40,632 nucleotides of DNA from Streptococcus sp. WM07 (GTDB lineage Bacteria; Bacillota; Bacilli; Lactobacillales; Streptococcaceae), in the NCBI RefSeq assembly GCF_004570525.1, contig NZ_SPPZ01000005.1:1-40632 (forward strand), read 5' to 3'. The position numbers were made by a program, and so were the translations under genes. Position 1 is the stretch's first letter. Every line of letters starts with the position of its first letter. Below the pieces are notes generated by a model. The model saw nothing but the letters and a program-made list of their open reading frames with translations. It searched no databases and was not told the origin of the DNA. Below, in pieces: positions 7,787 to 18,436 of this stretch.

Positions 7787-8962
7787 TTATTCTTCGATTT
7801 CAATCGCTTCTAAATCTAAAGGTAAATCTTGAGCCATATCCGCAGCCTCTTCTAAAACCTTCTCATCTATCTCTGGTTGTGAGGAATTGTCTACAACCTC
7901 TCCTTCTGGCAATTCTGCTACTGGTAGGCCAAAGTGTTGACGGACCTTGCGATCAACTTCTTCAAAAATAGCTGGATTTTCCTTAAGAAACTTCTTAGCA
8001 TTCTCAGAACCCTGACCAATCTTATCATCTCCATAAGAATACCAAGCTCCCGATTTTTTAATAATATCCAAATCACTGGCAATCTTAACCAGCTCACCAG
8101 CTGCAGAAATCCCCTCTCCATAGATGATTTCAACAACAGCCTCTTTAAATGGTGGTGCAATCTTGTTCTTTACAACCTTAATCTTGGTTTCCTTACCAAT
8201 GTTCTCATCCTTCTGGTCGCCAGTCCCCTTAATTTGGGAATTTCCACGAACATCTAAACGAACAGAGGCATAAAATTTAAGGGCACGACCACCCGGTGTA
8301 GTTTCAGGACTTCCAAACATAACCCCGACCTTTTCCCGAAGCTGGTTGATAAAGATAGCCACCGTCTTGGTTTTATTGATGGAAGATCCCAATTTTCGCA
8401 TAGCCTGACTCATCATCCGAGCCTGCAAACCAACGTGATTGTCACCAATATCCCCATCGATTTCAGCTCGTGGAACCAAGGCTGCAACCGAATCGATAAC
8501 CACTAAGTCAATCGCACCAGAATCAATCAATTTTCCAGCAATCTCTAATCCTTGCTCCCCAGAGTCTGGTTGAGAGAGTAGAAGCTCATCAATATTGACT
8601 CCAAGTGCTTGGGCATAGGCCGGATCCAAAGCATGCTCAGCATCAATAAAGGCTGCAATCCCCCCTTCTTTCTGAGCTTGGGCTACCGCATGCAGAGCTA
8701 CTGTTGTTTTACCAGAACTCTCCGGTCCATAAATCTCGATAATCCGGCCTTTAGGGTAACCACCAGCTCCCAAAGCAATGTCCAAAGCCAAGCTTCCTGA
8801 ACTCATGACCTGAACCTTCTGATCCATCCGTTCTCCCAGACGCATAATGGATCCCTTACCGAAATCCTTTTCGATGACTTTCATCGCGTCTTCAAGGGCT
8901 TTTTTCCGTTCATCACCAAATTTTTTGGTGATTTCAGGTAATTTTTTTTGTTTTTTTGCCAT
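7787..8962 (-). CDS. recA: RecA recombinase
   Basis: This 391-residue ATP-dependent strand-exchange protein has Walker A GPESSGKT at 79-86, Walker B LVVID at 153-157, loop L1 around 160-175 and loop L2 with NQLREKVG...[13 protein letters not shown] (206-231). The acidic C-terminal tail ([12 protein letters not shown]) is longer than in E. coli, as is usual in streptococci. ATG 8962 follows AAGGAG by five bases. It lies 52 bp downstream of cinA with its own extended -10 in the gap, so it can be expressed both constitutively and from the upstream operon. The pneumococcal partner dinF is not next to it; spxA2 follows instead. Confidence 0.98.
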   Translation of the reverse strand: MAKKQKKLPEITKKFGDERKKALEDAMKVIEKDFGKGSIMRLGERMDQKVQVMSSGSLALDIALGAGGYPKGRIIEIYGPESSGKTTVALHAVAQAQKEGGIAAFIDAEHALDPAYAQALGVNIDELLLSQPDSGEQGLEIAGKLIDSGAIDLVVIDSVAALVPRAEIDGDIGDNHVGLQARMMSQAMRKLGSSINKTKTVAIFINQLREKVGVMFGSPETTPGGRALKFYASVRLDVRGNSQIKGTGDQKDENIGKETKIKVVKNKIAPPFKEAVVEIIYGEGISAAGELVKIASDLDIIKKSGAWYSYGDDKIGQGSENAKKFLKENPAIFEEVDRKVRQHFGLPVAELPEGEVVDNSSQPEIDEKVLEEAADMAQDLPLDLEAIEIEE

Positions 8963-8998
8963 TTTTTCTCCTTATTTCAAGCACAAGACACTTCCTCC

Positions 8999-9004
8999 AT
9001 TATA
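8999..9004 (-). promoter_or_regulatory. Vegetative recA promoter (extended -10)
   Basis: The minus strand reads TTTTGCTATAAT, so TATAAT (9004-8999) has the TG extension; the -35 is weak. It lies 36 bp upstream of the recA ATG, in the cinA-recA gap, and would give RecA a baseline supply independent of competence. Confidence 0.6.
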
Positions 9005-9014
9005 GCAAAATCTC

Positions 9015-10253
9015 TTACTTGATTAAAGTTTCCCGTATTAAATTAAAAGCTTCTAAAACTGCAAGCTGGCGGATGGTGTTGCGGTCTCGCCCCCCTAAAT
9101 AAAGACGATGGCTATTGGTCCCTGTAGGGCCAGCCAGACCTAGCCAAACTGTCCCTACTTCTTGTCCTTCCAGCTGGTCTGGACCCGCAACCCCAGTCAG
9201 GCTAATGGCTAAATCTGCTCCCGTACGGGCGCGGGCACCTTCAGCCATCCTTTCAGCAGTCCAGGCTGAAACAACACCAGCCACCTGTAATTCTTCTTGA
9301 GGGATTCCCAACATCTGGCTTTTTTGCTCTAGACTGTAGGTCACAAAACCACCCGGAAAGACCGCAGAAGCCCCCGGTAATTGTGCTAACTCGGCTTGCA
9401 ACAAACCGGCCGTCAAACTTTCCGCTGCTGTCAAGGTCAGGCGATTTTCCTTCAACAAATCAAGGACTGTCCGAGCTAGACTTTGATCATCTCCATAAGC
9501 ATAGAGATAGTCTTTCAAATTTCCCTCTTGAAGAATCGCTTGTTCTAAACGGTCTAAAAGTTCTCCTCCTGCTTCTGGAGTAGCAGCTTGAGCAGTCAAC
9601 CGTAAGGTCACTTCTCCTACCTTAGCATAGGGAGCCAGAGTCGGATTTGTCTGATTGGCGATTAAATCTACAAGATGGGTCACCAATTGACTTTCACCAA
9701 TCCCAAAGAAACGGAGAACTCTCGAATAAAGGGCTTGTTCCTGTTTCAACAGAGGGGCTACCTGTTCCAAGAACATGGGCTTGAGTTCGCTCGGTGGACC
9801 AGGTAGGACTACATATGTAACACCCTGGTCCTCAATCAAACTCCCTACAGCCAAACCTGTTCGGTTGGGCAGGGCACGCGCTCCTTCAATCATATCAGCC
9901 TGGCGATCATTGTTAGCTGTCCGGATTCGCTTAGGATTGCTAGCAAAGAAGGCATCTAGCTTGGCCATAGCTGCTGGATCAGGTCTTAACTCCCGTTCCA
10001 AAAAAGCAGCCAAGGTTTGTTTGGTTAAATCATCCTCTGTTGGCCCCAAACCTCCAGAAAGAATCACCCAATCCGCCCGCTTTTGTGCAATAGTCAACAC
10101 CTCTGTCAAGCGTTCCACATTATCCCCTACAACCGTATGGTAGTAGACTCCAATTCCCAAACCTGCTAATTCTTGAGAAAGAAATTGGGCATTGGTATTG
10201 GCAATTTGCCCCATTAAAAGCTCCGTCCCTACTGCAATGATCTCTGCCTTCAT
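9015..10253 (-). CDS. cinA: CinA competence/damage-inducible protein
   Basis: The 412-residue product has two domains. Residues 1-170 form a MoCF-binding-like fold with [14 protein letters not shown] and [10 protein letters not shown] (66-75). Residues about 255-410 form the PncC-type NMN deamidase domain with AESLTAG (277-283), PGGFVTYS and [10 protein letters not shown]. In pneumococcus CinA binds RecA and takes it to the membrane during transformation; the C-terminal activity recycles pyridine nucleotides. ATG 10253 follows AAAGGAG and starts 11 bp after the ruvA stop, so cinA is cotranscribed with ruvA. It is visibly more GC-rich than its neighbours, but in normal reading frame and of full length. 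Confidence 0.96.
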   Translation of the reverse strand: MKAEIIAVGTELLMGQIANTNAQFLSQELAGLGIGVYYHTVVGDNVERLTEVLTIAQKRADWVILSGGLGPTEDDLTKQTLAAFLERELRPDPAAMAKLDAFFASNPKRIRTANNDRQADMIEGARALPNRTGLAVGSLIEDQGVTYVVLPGPPSELKPMFLEQVAPLLKQEQALYSRVLRFFGIGESQLVTHLVDLIANQTNPTLAPYAKVGEVTLRLTAQAATPEAGGELLDRLEQAILQEGNLKDYLYAYGDDQSLARTVLDLLKENRLTLTAAESLTAGLLQAELAQLPGASAVFPGGFVTYSLEQKSQMLGIPQEELQVAGVVSAWTAERMAEGARARTGADLAISLTGVAGPDQLEGQEVGTVWLGLAGPTGTNSHRLYLGGRDRNTIRQLAVLEAFNLIRETLIK

Positions 10254-10264
10254 GACCGTCTCCT

Positions 10265-10849
10265 TTATTTCACCAACATTTTCAAAGCTGATTTCATATA
10301 ATTTTCAGCCGTATCCGTAGTTCCATCAAAGAATTTACGAATTTTTTTCAATTCCGCAGCCTTATATCCCAAGGCTTGCAAGGCTTCCATAGCCTCGTCC
10401 AAAGCTTGATTAGCAGCAGCTACTGTAGTTTTGAGTGGCTGAGACTCACTCGCTTGCAACTTGCCTTCTAAATCCAAAATCATCTGTTGGGCTGTCTTTT
10501 TTCCAATTTTAGGGAATTTAGTTAAATAGGTGCTATTTTTTTCGCTAATGGCCTGAACAAGACCTTCATGATCATCAGCCGCAATAATAGCTAGGGCTGA
10601 AGTAGGTCCAATCCCCGAAACCGAAATCAGGTGTAAAAAGAGTTCCTTCTCCGCCTCATCTCGAAAACCATACAAGGTATGGGCGTCTTCTCGAACCGCT
10701 TGGTAGAGATAGAGGGTCAACTCTTGGTTGACCTGCCCGCTATAGGCATACGGATTTGCCACATGGATTAAATAACCAATCCCCGAAACCTCTAAAACAA
10801 GAGCATTGGTGCGAATCTTGGTCAGCTGACCTTTCATATATTCAAACAT
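10265..10849 (-). CDS. ruvA: Holliday junction DNA helicase subunit RuvA
   Basis: The 194-residue product has an N-terminal OB-fold domain ([22 protein letters not shown]), two helix-hairpin-helix motifs ([14 protein letters not shown] at about 75-88 and [16 protein letters not shown] at about 111-126) and the C-terminal domain III that contacts RuvB ([19 protein letters not shown]). It tetramerises on four-way junctions. ATG 10849 lies 14 bp after the mutL stop, with the modest ribosome site GAAAGTAAG. A perfect CIN box immediately upstream could allow a competence-specific transcript to start here. Confidence 0.96.
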   Translation of the reverse strand: MFEYMKGQLTKIRTNALVLEVSGIGYLIHVANPYAYSGQVNQELTLYLYQAVREDAHTLYGFRDEAEKELFLHLISVSGIGPTSALAIIAADDHEGLVQAISEKNSTYLTKFPKIGKKTAQQMILDLEGKLQASESQPLKTTVAAANQALDEAMEALQALGYKAAELKKIRKFFDGTTDTAENYMKSALKMLVK

Positions 10850-10863
10850 GATTTTCTTACTTT

Positions 10864-12762
10864 CTATTCGTATTTCCCAAATTCTCGGAGACTCTTGTGA
10901 TTCTCCTGAATACGTCGAAACATCTTCTCCATATCTCTATTCGTAAAATGCACTAAAACAGGTCGTCCATGAGGACAATTATAAGGATTTTGGCAAAGAC
11001 TCAATTGGTAGAGGAGATGACGAGCAGACTGCTCATCCAAGGCATGATTGGCCTTAATCGACCGTTTGCAACTCATCATAATGGCCAATTCAGCTCGATA
11101 CTTATGGATTGAGACCTCCTTGGTCAGTAGCAGCATATCACACATCTCGTAAACACCCGCTTCAATCTCCTCTTCCTTAAACCAAATAGGATGTTCCCGC
11201 AAGATGAACTGATTGTTCCCATAATCAGACAAGTGAATACCAACCTCCCTTAAAATAGGCAGTTGCTCTTTCACACGAAGGGCATCCCCTGCTGAAAATT
11301 CGAAGATATAGGGTACCAATAATTGTTGCTGATCCCCCGAAACTTCACCAATGGATTGACGGTACTCCTCATATTTGACTCTTTCCTGAGCTGCATGCTG
11401 GTCCACGATATAAAGCCCCTCTTTCCCCTGAGCAAAAAGATAGGTTCCGTGCATTTGCCCAAAGTACTCTAGTTGGGGGAAGGTTGCGGTTTCCTCACCA
11501 TCTAGCTTGCCGTAAGCTTTTTCCAGACTTGCCAAATCCAACTCAGGGTGGTCCAAATCACCGTAATCTGCATCTTGTCGTTGAGCAAAGTGAACCGAAC
11601 TAGTCGCAACAGACTCTTCTACTACTGCAAGAGGAGCGGAGGAGTCAGGTTCCTCTTTGGGGCTCGGTTGGAAATAGACCGGATTCTCTTCCAAAACTAG
11701 GCTGGTTTGTACCGGCTTATCGACTTTCTGAACAGCGGATTTGGCTAAATTTTCCAAAGCATCGGGAATCAGATCCTGCTCTTTTAGGGCCTCTTGAATA
11801 GCCTGGCGAATCAGGTCCATGACCTCTTTTTCTTTTGACAAACGCAATTCTTGCTTAGTTGGATGGACGTTCACATCCGCTAGAAAAGGATCCAATTCAA
11901 TGTCTAAAACAACTAAGGGGAAGCGGCCAATCATAAGCTTACTGCCATAACCTTCGAGAATCGCCCGATTGAGCAAGAAATTTTTGATATAGCGGCCATT
12001 GACAAGCAGGGTAATATAGGAACGATTGGCACGGGTTAATTCTGGCAAACTCACATAACCATGAACGGAAATATCTAGGTCATGGGCCTCCACTTCGACC
12101 ATCTTACGTGCAGTTGTTAAGCCATAAATGGCTGCTAACACCTGACGTAGATCGCCCTGACCACTGGTTTGGAGGAGCTGCTTATCCTCATGAATCAGGG
12201 TAAACGAGATCCTTGGATGGGCCAGACTGAGACGATTGACCACATCCACAACATGGGAAAGCTCCGACTGGGGACTACGCATATATTTGAGGCGAGCTGG
12301 AGTGTTATAAAAAAGATCAGCCACTCGGACAGTTGTTCCTTGAGCACGACTGATGGTCTCCTCTTCCAAAATTTCACCTGCCTGTGTCACCAATCTCTGG
12401 CCTTTCTTAGCTCCAGCTTCCAAACTTTCCAGGGTTAGACGACTGACGGATGCGATGGAAGGGAGAGCTTCCCCTCGAAAACCCAAGGTCCGAATTCGAA
12501 ACAGATCAGCCTGACGTTTAATTTTGCTGGTTGCATGACGCTTCAGGGCTAGTGCTAACTCTCCAAAGGCAATCCCACGACCATCATCTCGGATTTCAAT
12601 TAGTTTAAGCCCAGCTTCCTGCAAACGAATTTCAATCGACTGGCTGCCTGCATCAATGGCGTTTTCTAAGAGTTCCTTAACCACACTACTGGGACGTTCA
12701 ACTACTTCTCCAGCAGCAATTTGGTTGGCTAGGACCTCTGGTAATTCAAGAATTTCTGTCAC
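10864..12762 (-). CDS. mutL: DNA mismatch repair protein MutL
   Basis: The 632-residue GHKL ATPase has [19 protein letters not shown] at the start, then ENAIDAG, DDGRGI and GFRGEAL. The C-terminal domain carries the endonuclease motif DQHA-xx-E-xxxx-E ([12 protein letters not shown]) with supporting [13 protein letters not shown] and CPHGRP, so this MutL should nick DNA itself. I set the start at GTG 12762 because GAGG precedes it by seven bases and homologues begin about here. A longer frame from 12831 adds 23 residues that run through the terminator hairpin at 12787-12822 and is rejected. mutS is not in the window. The last codons and stop contain the CIN box TACGAATA. Confidence 0.95.
   Translation of the reverse strand: MTEILELPEVLANQIAAGEVVERPSSVVKELLENAIDAGSQSIEIRLQEAGLKLIEIRDDGRGIAFGELALALKRHATSKIKRQADLFRIRTLGFRGEALPSIASVSRLTLESLEAGAKKGQRLVTQAGEILEEETISRAQGTTVRVADLFYNTPARLKYMRSPQSELSHVVDVVNRLSLAHPRISFTLIHEDKQLLQTSGQGDLRQVLAAIYGLTTARKMVEVEAHDLDISVHGYVSLPELTRANRSYITLLVNGRYIKNFLLNRAILEGYGSKLMIGRFPLVVLDIELDPFLADVNVHPTKQELRLSKEKEVMDLIRQAIQEALKEQDLIPDALENLAKSAVQKVDKPVQTSLVLEENPVYFQPSPKEEPDSSAPLAVVEESVATSSVHFAQRQDADYGDLDHPELDLASLEKAYGKLDGEETATFPQLEYFGQMHGTYLFAQGKEGLYIVDQHAAQERVKYEEYRQSIGEVSGDQQQLLVPYIFEFSAGDALRVKEQLPILREVGIHLSDYGNNQFILREHPIWFKEEEIEAGVYEMCDMLLLTKEVSIHKYRAELAIMMSCKRSIKANHALDEQSARHLLYQLSLCQNPYNCPHGRPVLVHFTNRDMEKMFRRIQENHKSLREFGKYE
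10865..10872 (-). promoter_or_regulatory. CIN box (ComX/SigX promoter element) upstream of ruvA-cinA-recA
   Basis: The octamer TACGAATA is an exact match to the competence sigma-factor element and reads toward ruvA from 10872 to 10865. It overlaps the mutL stop (AAA TAC GAA TAG). A transcript would begin about 8 bp downstream, just ahead of the ruvA ATG. About one exact match is expected by chance in 40 kb, so position is the main support: cinA-recA is the classical late-competence operon. Confidence 0.55.
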
Positions 12763-12786
12763 AACAAATCCTCTTTCTAAATAGCA

Positions 12787-12822
12787 AGAAAGAGGCGGGA
12801 TTGTAGGATCCAGCCTCTTTAA
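12787..12822 (-). terminator. Hairpin terminator between a lipoprotein gene and mutL
   Basis: On the minus strand AAAGAGGC-T-GGAT-loop-ATCC-C-GCCTCTTT forms a 12-bp two-part stem followed by CTTGCTATTT, a modest T-tract. It lies 12 bp after the lipoprotein stop and before the GTG start of mutL; it may terminate only partially. Confidence 0.65.
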
Positions 12823-12834
12823 ATATGACAATAG

Positions 12835-13329
12835 TTACTGTGCTCGTTTAAAAGCATGCTGGGCTGCCTCTGAGCTCGTCCCGATAACCAAGCTATCTGC
12901 CGTAGCAACTTGGTCATGAAAGGGCAGTTTTTGCCCTGCTGGAACGATGGTAATAGCAGATAAAGCCCCGCCAATCTTATAATGATCAGATACCAGGCTT
13001 CCCTCCTTCTCCTCTAGTCCGTTAAAAATTGAAGCATCAAAACGATCACTACTGCCGTCTGCTTCAATACGGAGAGCCTCCCCTTTATCATTCACCCAAG
13101 TCCCTACCAAACTGGAATAATCACCTTCTAAAATTCCTTGGAGATTGATAGTGGATTCCTGGATTTCATTGGAGCTCGGTGTTTCACTTGAAGAGGTCTT
13201 CGAACTACTTGAAGCTTCTTGTCTTGAACTGGTAGACGAGCTCTCTTTTGACTCAGATGCAGGCTTAGTCCCGCAAGCAGTGAGAATAAATAATAAGCTA
13301 GCTAAGAACAAAAAGAATCGTGTTCGCAT
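12835..13329 (-). CDS. Ser-rich lipoprotein, DUF6287-like
   Basis: The 164-residue product has a signal peptide with lipobox LTAC (C19). Residues 20-57 form a Ser/Thr/Glu spacer. The globular C-terminal domain starts at INLQGILEGDYSSLVGTWVNDKGE and ends SEAAQHAFKRAQ. The 'SSLVGTW.N.KG' pattern is what I recognise from streptococcal DUF6287 lipoproteins. It is probably a surface domain on a flexible stalk; the ligand is unknown. ATG 13329 follows AGGAG by seven bases. It has its own promoter (13360-13388) and a following hairpin, so it is a single-gene unit just upstream of mutL. Confidence 0.8.
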   Translation of the reverse strand: MRTRFFLFLASLLFILTACGTKPASESKESSSTSSRQEASSSSKTSSSETPSSNEIQESTINLQGILEGDYSSLVGTWVNDKGEALRIEADGSSDRFDASIFNGLEEKEGSLVSDHYKIGGALSAITIVPAGQKLPFHDQVATADSLVIGTSSEAAQHAFKRAQ

Positions 13330-13359
13330 GTGAAATCTCCTAGTAGACTTTCTATTACT

Positions 13360-13388
13360 ATTTTAACCCTTGCCTAGTTATTTGTAAA
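13360..13388 (-). promoter_or_regulatory. Promoter of the DUF6287-like lipoprotein gene
   Basis: TTTACA (13388-13383), a 17-bp spacer and TAAAAT (13365-13360) give a good vegetative promoter, 31 bp before the ATG. Confidence 0.8.
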
Positions 13389-13405
13389 GGCAGAGTCCTA
13401 TTTTG

Positions 13406-13440
13406 AAAAAGGTTTGAAAACGTCGTTTTCAAACCTTTTT
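13406..13440 (-). terminator. Terminator of the malQ-malK-phosphorylase operon
   Basis: A near-perfect 35-nt palindrome has AAAAAGGTTTGAAAAC pairing with GTTTTCAAACCTTTTT over a three-base loop. It lies 14 bp beyond the phosphorylase stop. The symmetric A and T tracts make it bidirectional. Confidence 0.93.
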
Positions 13441-13454
13441 CTTTTTCTCTCACA

Positions 13455-15722
13455 TTATTTCGTTGGTTCCAAATGCCAAACTTGCTCATTGTATTGAGCG
13501 ATAGTACGGTCAGATGAGAAGAATCCTGCCATGGCGATGTTTACCAAGACTTTATCCAACCAACTATCACGGTCTTCGTAAGCAGCCAAGGTTGCCTCTT
13601 TAACTTGGATATAATCTTCCAAGTCAAGAAGGGTCATAAACCAGTCTTTATTCATCAACTCATTGTGGAGACGCTCCAAGCGTTCTGGATGTCCAGTTTC
13701 TCGCATTTGATCGCTAACAATGAAGTCTACTAATGGACGGATTGCTTCTTTTTCATAATAGTGATAAGAATCGTAGCCATGTGTTTCGTAAAGGTCGATA
13801 ACAGTTTGGCTATCTTGACCGAAGATAAAGATATTATCATTGCCAACCAATTCATGAATTTCCACATTCGCTCCATCTGATGTCCCCAAGGTAAGAGCAC
13901 CGTTCAACATGAATTTCATATTACCAGTACCAGATGCTTCTTTAGAAGCAAGAGAAATTTGTTCAGAAATATCAGTTGCAGGAATGAGGTAGCTTGCTTC
14001 TGTAACGTTATAGTTTTCCACCATAACTACTTGCAAGTGTGGTGCCACTTCTGGATCGTTTTTGATAATTTCAGAAAGTGTCATAATCATGTGGATGATA
14101 TCTTGAGCAATGGTATAGGCAGGCGCCGCTTTACCACCAAAGAGCATTGTTACAGGACGAGCCGGAATATTTCCAGCTTTGATGTCTAAATACTTGTAAA
14201 CCACATAAAGAGCGTTCATTTGTTGGCGTTTGTACTCATGAAGGCGTTTGATTTGAGTATCAAAAATGGCATTGGTATTCAATTCAATTCCTTGTTTTTC
14301 CTTCAAGTGTTTTGCCAATTTCTCTTTATTTTCACGTTTAATCGTTTCTAAACGTTCTTTCACAGCAGCACGATTTTCAACATCTAGAAGACCTTGCAAG
14401 AGCTCTGCATCATGATGCCAGTCACGACCAATTTCTTGATCAATCAATTTGGTCAACTCTGGGTTTACATGCATCAACCAACGACGGAAAGTGATTCCGT
14501 TTGTCTTGTTGTTGAATTTCTCTGGGTACAACTTGTAGAAGTTATTCAACTCAGTATCTTTCAAGATATCTGTGTGAAGAGCTGCCACCCCGTTAACAGA
14601 GTATCCGTAGTGGATATCCATATGAGCCATATGCACACGATTATCCTTGTCGATAATCGCAACGGATTCATCCTTATAATTGGCTTTCACATCCGCATCC
14701 AATTGTTTGATGATTGGAACAAGATGTGGAACTACTTCTTCAAGGAATTCTAATGGCCATTTTTCCAAAGCTTCTGCAAGAATGGTGTGGTTTGTATAAG
14801 CAGTCATACGTTTCACAATCGCTACAGCATCTGTAAAGCTCAATCCACGTTCTTGCAATAAACGAATCATTTCTGGAATAACCAAGGATGGGTGAGTATC
14901 ATTAATTTGGATTACAGCATAGTCTGGAAGGTCATACAAGTTACTTCCTTTTTCAACTGCCTCATCCAAAATCAACTGAGCTGCATTGCTGACCATGAAG
15001 TATTGTTGGAAAATACGAAGCAATTCACCTTGACGGTTAGAGTCATCTGGGTACAAGAAAAGGGTCAAGTTTTTCAAGATATCCGTCTTATCAAACTGAA
15101 TACCGTCATGAATAATAGCACCGTCAACTGTATCTAAATCAAAGAGACGTAGACGATTTCTCTTGCCAGTTTTATAACCTGGCACATCGATATCATAAAG
15201 GGTTGAACGAAGGCTAAAGTGAGCAAATGGCACATTATAAGTACGTTCTGAACGAATCAACCAGTTTTGATCTTCAATCCAGTGATTTGGGATTGTTGTT
15301 TGCTCATTATTTTTCAAGACTTGTTGGAAAAGACCGTAGTGGTAGTTTAGACCAACACCGTCACCATTCAAATTCAGAGTTGCGATGGAATCTAGGAAGC
15401 AGGCTGCCAAACGTCCCAATCCTCCGTTACCCAAGGATGGTTCCAATTCAACATCTTCCACTTCTGCCAAGCTCTTACCTGCAGCAGCCAACTCATCCTT
15501 AACCGTTTCATACAAACCAAGGTTAATCAAGTTGTTAGACAATAGTTTACCAATCAAAAACTCAGCTGAGATGTAGTAGAGTTTTTTCTTAGCATCATTG
15601 TAAGGTAGTTCTGCAGAGAACTCTTTGGTATAGTTCAAAAGAGCCACATAAATCTCTTCATTTGAACAGTCAGCCAAATTTTTATTTTGGACTTGACTTA
15701 CATAGTCTTTAAAATCTAGCAT
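13455..15722 (-). CDS. malP: Maltodextrin (glycogen) phosphorylase, GT35
   Basis: This 755-residue PLP enzyme splits glucose-1-phosphate from maltodextrins in the cytosol. Family blocks in order: [16 protein letters not shown] (94-109), [16 protein letters not shown] (273-279), [14 protein letters not shown] (310-323), [13 protein letters not shown] (493-505) and the PLP site [11 protein letters not shown] with Lys603. The length matches streptococcal MalP. ATG 15722 has AGGAG 14 bases upstream, a long spacing, but no better start aligns with the family. It is the third gene after malQ and malK in the leftward operon. glgP is the equivalent name outside mal loci. Confidence 0.95.
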   Translation of the reverse strand: MLDFKDYVSQVQNKNLADCSNEEIYVALLNYTKEFSAELPYNDAKKKLYYISAEFLIGKLLSNNLINLGLYETVKDELAAAGKSLAEVEDVELEPSLGNGGLGRLAACFLDSIATLNLNGDGVGLNYHYGLFQQVLKNNEQTTIPNHWIEDQNWLIRSERTYNVPFAHFSLRSTLYDIDVPGYKTGKRNRLRLFDLDTVDGAIIHDGIQFDKTDILKNLTLFLYPDDSNRQGELLRIFQQYFMVSNAAQLILDEAVEKGSNLYDLPDYAVIQINDTHPSLVIPEMIRLLQERGLSFTDAVAIVKRMTAYTNHTILAEALEKWPLEFLEEVVPHLVPIIKQLDADVKANYKDESVAIIDKDNRVHMAHMDIHYGYSVNGVAALHTDILKDTELNNFYKLYPEKFNNKTNGITFRRWLMHVNPELTKLIDQEIGRDWHHDAELLQGLLDVENRAAVKERLETIKRENKEKLAKHLKEKQGIELNTNAIFDTQIKRLHEYKRQQMNALYVVYKYLDIKAGNIPARPVTMLFGGKAAPAYTIAQDIIHMIMTLSEIIKNDPEVAPHLQVVMVENYNVTEASYLIPATDISEQISLASKEASGTGNMKFMLNGALTLGTSDGANVEIHELVGNDNIFIFGQDSQTVIDLYETHGYDSYHYYEKEAIRPLVDFIVSDQMRETGHPERLERLHNELMNKDWFMTLLDLEDYIQVKEATLAAYEDRDSWLDKVLVNIAMAGFFSSDRTIAQYNEQVWHLEPTK

Positions 15723-15761
15723 GATAATTTTCTATTCTCCTAAATGTTGATTTTCTATACG

Positions 15762-16865
15762 TTAATGTAAAATATTTTCTTCGTTTTCTTTGTCAAAAAA
15801 GTGTGCACGGTTCATATCAAGAGCCAGAGCCATTTTTTGACCCATATGGACATCTTGTCGGCTGTGAACAATCGCTTTCAGATTGGTATTCCCTAAGTGC
15901 GTATGTACAATGTACTCAGCACCTAACAATTCCGCAAAATCCACATCGGCTTTAAATTGCGATTGCGGATAGGTTTCCAAGACAAGCGGATCATTGGAAA
16001 TATTTTCTGGACGAATTCCCAAGATGACTTCCTTACCATCATAGCCTTTGGCTTTGAGTTGAGCATATTGCCCTTGAGCCAATTTGAAATCTGTTCCATT
16101 TTCGGCAATGAAATGATCTCCTTGAATACGCCCACTGATAAAATTCATCGTTGGAGCTCCTACGAAACCAGCCACAAACAAATTGCGTGGGTTTTCATAA
16201 ATTTCTTTTGGGGTTCCAATTTGTTGCACTTCACCAATATTCATAACCACAATGCGGTCTGCCATTGTCATGGCTTCCGTCTGGTCATGGGTTACATAAA
16301 TAGTCGTTGCTCCAAGGCGTTGCGTAATACGGATGATTTCAGCCCGCATATCACCCCGTAACTTAGCATCCAAGTTTGAAAGTGGCTCATCCATCAAGAA
16401 AACTTTTGGAGCTCGGACAATGGCCCGCCCCAAAGCAACCCGTTGCCGTTGTCCACCAGACAAGGCTTTCGGTAGGCGATCTAAAAGATGGCTGAGGCCT
16501 AAGATTTCAGCCGCTTCCTCCACTTTTTTCTTGATTTCTTCTTTAGGTTCTTTGCGTAAATTCAAAGCAAAAGCCATGTTTTCAAAGACCGTCATGTGGG
16601 GATAAAGAGCATAAGATTGGAAAACCATGGCAATATCACGATCTTTAGGTTCTACATCATTCACCAAGTCTTGATCAATGTAAAACTCACCTTGGGTGAT
16701 ATCTTCCAAACCAGCAATCATACGGAGGGTTGTAGATTTTCCACATCCGGATGGGCCAACAAGAGCAATAAACTCCTTGTCAACCACTTCCAAATTAAAG
16801 TCCTTAACGGCTTCATACCCATTGTCATAACGTTTAAAAATGTTTTTAAGGGATAAAGTTGCCAT
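15762..16865 (-). CDS. malK: Maltodextrin ABC transporter ATPase (MalK/MsmK type)
   Basis: The 367-residue UgpC/MalK-family ATPase has Walker A GPSGCGKST (37-45), Q-loop VFQSYALYPHM (81-91), signature LSGGQRQRV (135-143), Walker B VFLMDEP (155-161) and H-loop YVTHDQTEA (about 192). A C-terminal TOBE/OB domain follows (GIRPENI, AELLGAEY). It energises import by MalC/MalD with MalX. Pneumococcus lacks a dedicated MalK in its mal locus and relies on a shared MsmK, so a copy between malQ and the phosphorylase is notable. ATG 16865 is preceded by AAGGACA and lies 20 bp after malQ. msmK is an alternative name on sequence alone. Confidence 0.92.
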   Translation of the reverse strand: MATLSLKNIFKRYDNGYEAVKDFNLEVVDKEFIALVGPSGCGKSTTLRMIAGLEDITQGEFYIDQDLVNDVEPKDRDIAMVFQSYALYPHMTVFENMAFALNLRKEPKEEIKKKVEEAAEILGLSHLLDRLPKALSGGQRQRVALGRAIVRAPKVFLMDEPLSNLDAKLRGDMRAEIIRITQRLGATTIYVTHDQTEAMTMADRIVVMNIGEVQQIGTPKEIYENPRNLFVAGFVGAPTMNFISGRIQGDHFIAENGTDFKLAQGQYAQLKAKGYDGKEVILGIRPENISNDPLVLETYPQSQFKADVDFAELLGAEYIVHTHLGNTNLKAIVHSRQDVHMGQKMALALDMNRAHFFDKENEENILH

Positions 16866-16885
16866 AGGAAATGTCCTTACCTTTC

Positions 16886-18394
16886 TTAGTTCGATAGGTT
16901 CTCGTTAGAACGACGATAGGTCATTGTGAGATAAGTGAGAAGAGCCTCAACCTCTTGGCTCAATTGCTCTTCTGTCATGCGCCATACCCAGTTTTGACCA
17001 AGTGTAGAAGGGGTATTCATCCGTGCTTCACTTCCCAAACCTAAAAGGTCTTGCATGGTTGCGATAGCCATAAAGCTGACTGAAGAGTATACTGTCCGCA
17101 ACATTGCAGCTGGAACTGATTCGTCCGCTCGCTTGTTGGTATATAATTCCATAAAGTGACGTGTAGCTTCATCCGCTTCATTCTCATACCATCCCACAAC
17201 CGTATCGTTATCATGGGTTCCTGTATACATAACAGAGTTGTTCTTAGCATGATGCGGCATGTCTTGGCTATCACCTTCTGGATCAAAAGCAAATTCCAAA
17301 ATCTTCATGCCAGGGAAACCTGTCTTCTCACGAAAATCATAGACTTCTTGAGTCATGTAACCAAGATCTTCCGCGATAATGTTCAAATCACCCAATTTTT
17401 CTTTAACGGTCTTGAAGAGATCATAGTCAGGACCTTTAACCCAACGACCACCGATAGCATTCTCAGCTCCAGCTGGAACTTCCCAGTAAGATTCAAAACC
17501 ACGGAAGTGGTCAATCCGAACCACATCATAAACTTTGAAACTTTCTTCTAAACGCTTAATCCACCAAGCATAGTTGTCTGCTTTCATGGCATCCCAATCA
17601 TAGATTGGATTTCCCCAAAGTTGACCTTCCGCTGTAAAGGCATCTGGTGGTACTCCGGCAATCCAAGACGGACGACCTTCTTCATCCGTTTTGAAGTAAT
17701 GCGGTTGTGACCACATTTCAGAGGAGTCAGCTGCCACATAAATTGGCATATCCCCAACAATCTCAATGTAATTCTCATTAGCATACGCTTTAAGAGCCAA
17801 CCACTGTTTAAAGAAGAAATACTGGGTTACACGATGATAATTGAGGGCAGGAGCCAATTTTTCACGATACTCTGCAATTGCTCGTGGCTCACGGCTCTTA
17901 GCGGCTTCATCCGGCCAATCTAACCATGATTTTTGATCAAAATGTTCTTTGATGGCCATATATTCGGCAAAAGTATCCAACCAACCAGCAGCATCTACCA
18001 AGAAATGTTGATAGTCAGAGTTGTAACCTTTAGCCATAAAATTAACTACAGCCTTCTCCAAAATAGGACGACGGTTATAAAAAATCTTTTCGTAATCTAC
18101 TTTTTCTGGATCTTGACCAAAATCAACACCTTCAAGATCCGTTTCTGTTAACAAACCATCTTGAATCAACAAATCCAAATCAATGAAATGGGTATTTCCT
18201 GCAAAAGCAGAGAAAGATTGGTAGGGAGAATCTCCATAGCTCGTTGTTCCCAATGGAAGAATCTGCCAATAGCGTTGTTTTGTACGGACCAAGAAGTCCA
18301 CAAAGTCATAGGCTGATTGACCAAAAGATCCAATCCCGTATTTCCCAGGTAGGGAAGAGATGTGCATCAATACACCACTTTGACGTTGCTTCAT
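16886..18394 (-). CDS. malQ: 4-alpha-glucanotransferase (amylomaltase), GH77
   Basis: This 502-residue enzyme disproportionates maltodextrins, making longer chains for the phosphorylase and free glucose. GH77 landmarks: SPYQSFSAFAGN (56-67), VVRIDHFRGF with nucleophile Asp295, IIAEDLG with acid/base Glu342, and GTHDNDTV (392-399) with the third carboxylate. It starts at ATG 18394, after AGGTGAGG at seven bases. It is the first gene of the leftward operon and faces malX across a 316-bp control region. Full length and in frame. Confidence 0.96.
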   Translation of the reverse strand: MKQRQSGVLMHISSLPGKYGIGSFGQSAYDFVDFLVRTKQRYWQILPLGTTSYGDSPYQSFSAFAGNTHFIDLDLLIQDGLLTETDLEGVDFGQDPEKVDYEKIFYNRRPILEKAVVNFMAKGYNSDYQHFLVDAAGWLDTFAEYMAIKEHFDQKSWLDWPDEAAKSREPRAIAEYREKLAPALNYHRVTQYFFFKQWLALKAYANENYIEIVGDMPIYVAADSSEMWSQPHYFKTDEEGRPSWIAGVPPDAFTAEGQLWGNPIYDWDAMKADNYAWWIKRLEESFKVYDVVRIDHFRGFESYWEVPAGAENAIGGRWVKGPDYDLFKTVKEKLGDLNIIAEDLGYMTQEVYDFREKTGFPGMKILEFAFDPEGDSQDMPHHAKNNSVMYTGTHDNDTVVGWYENEADEATRHFMELYTNKRADESVPAAMLRTVYSSVSFMAIATMQDLLGLGSEARMNTPSTLGQNWVWRMTEEQLSQEVEALLTYLTMTYRRSNENLSN

Positions 18395-18436
18395 AAGTAT
18401 ACCTCACCTGTTTTTCCATTTCGTTTACGCACAATT

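Noticed and set aside
12763-12831. 23-residue N-terminal extension of mutL
   Set aside because: It crosses a terminator hairpin, and the downstream GTG has a ribosome site and fits family length.
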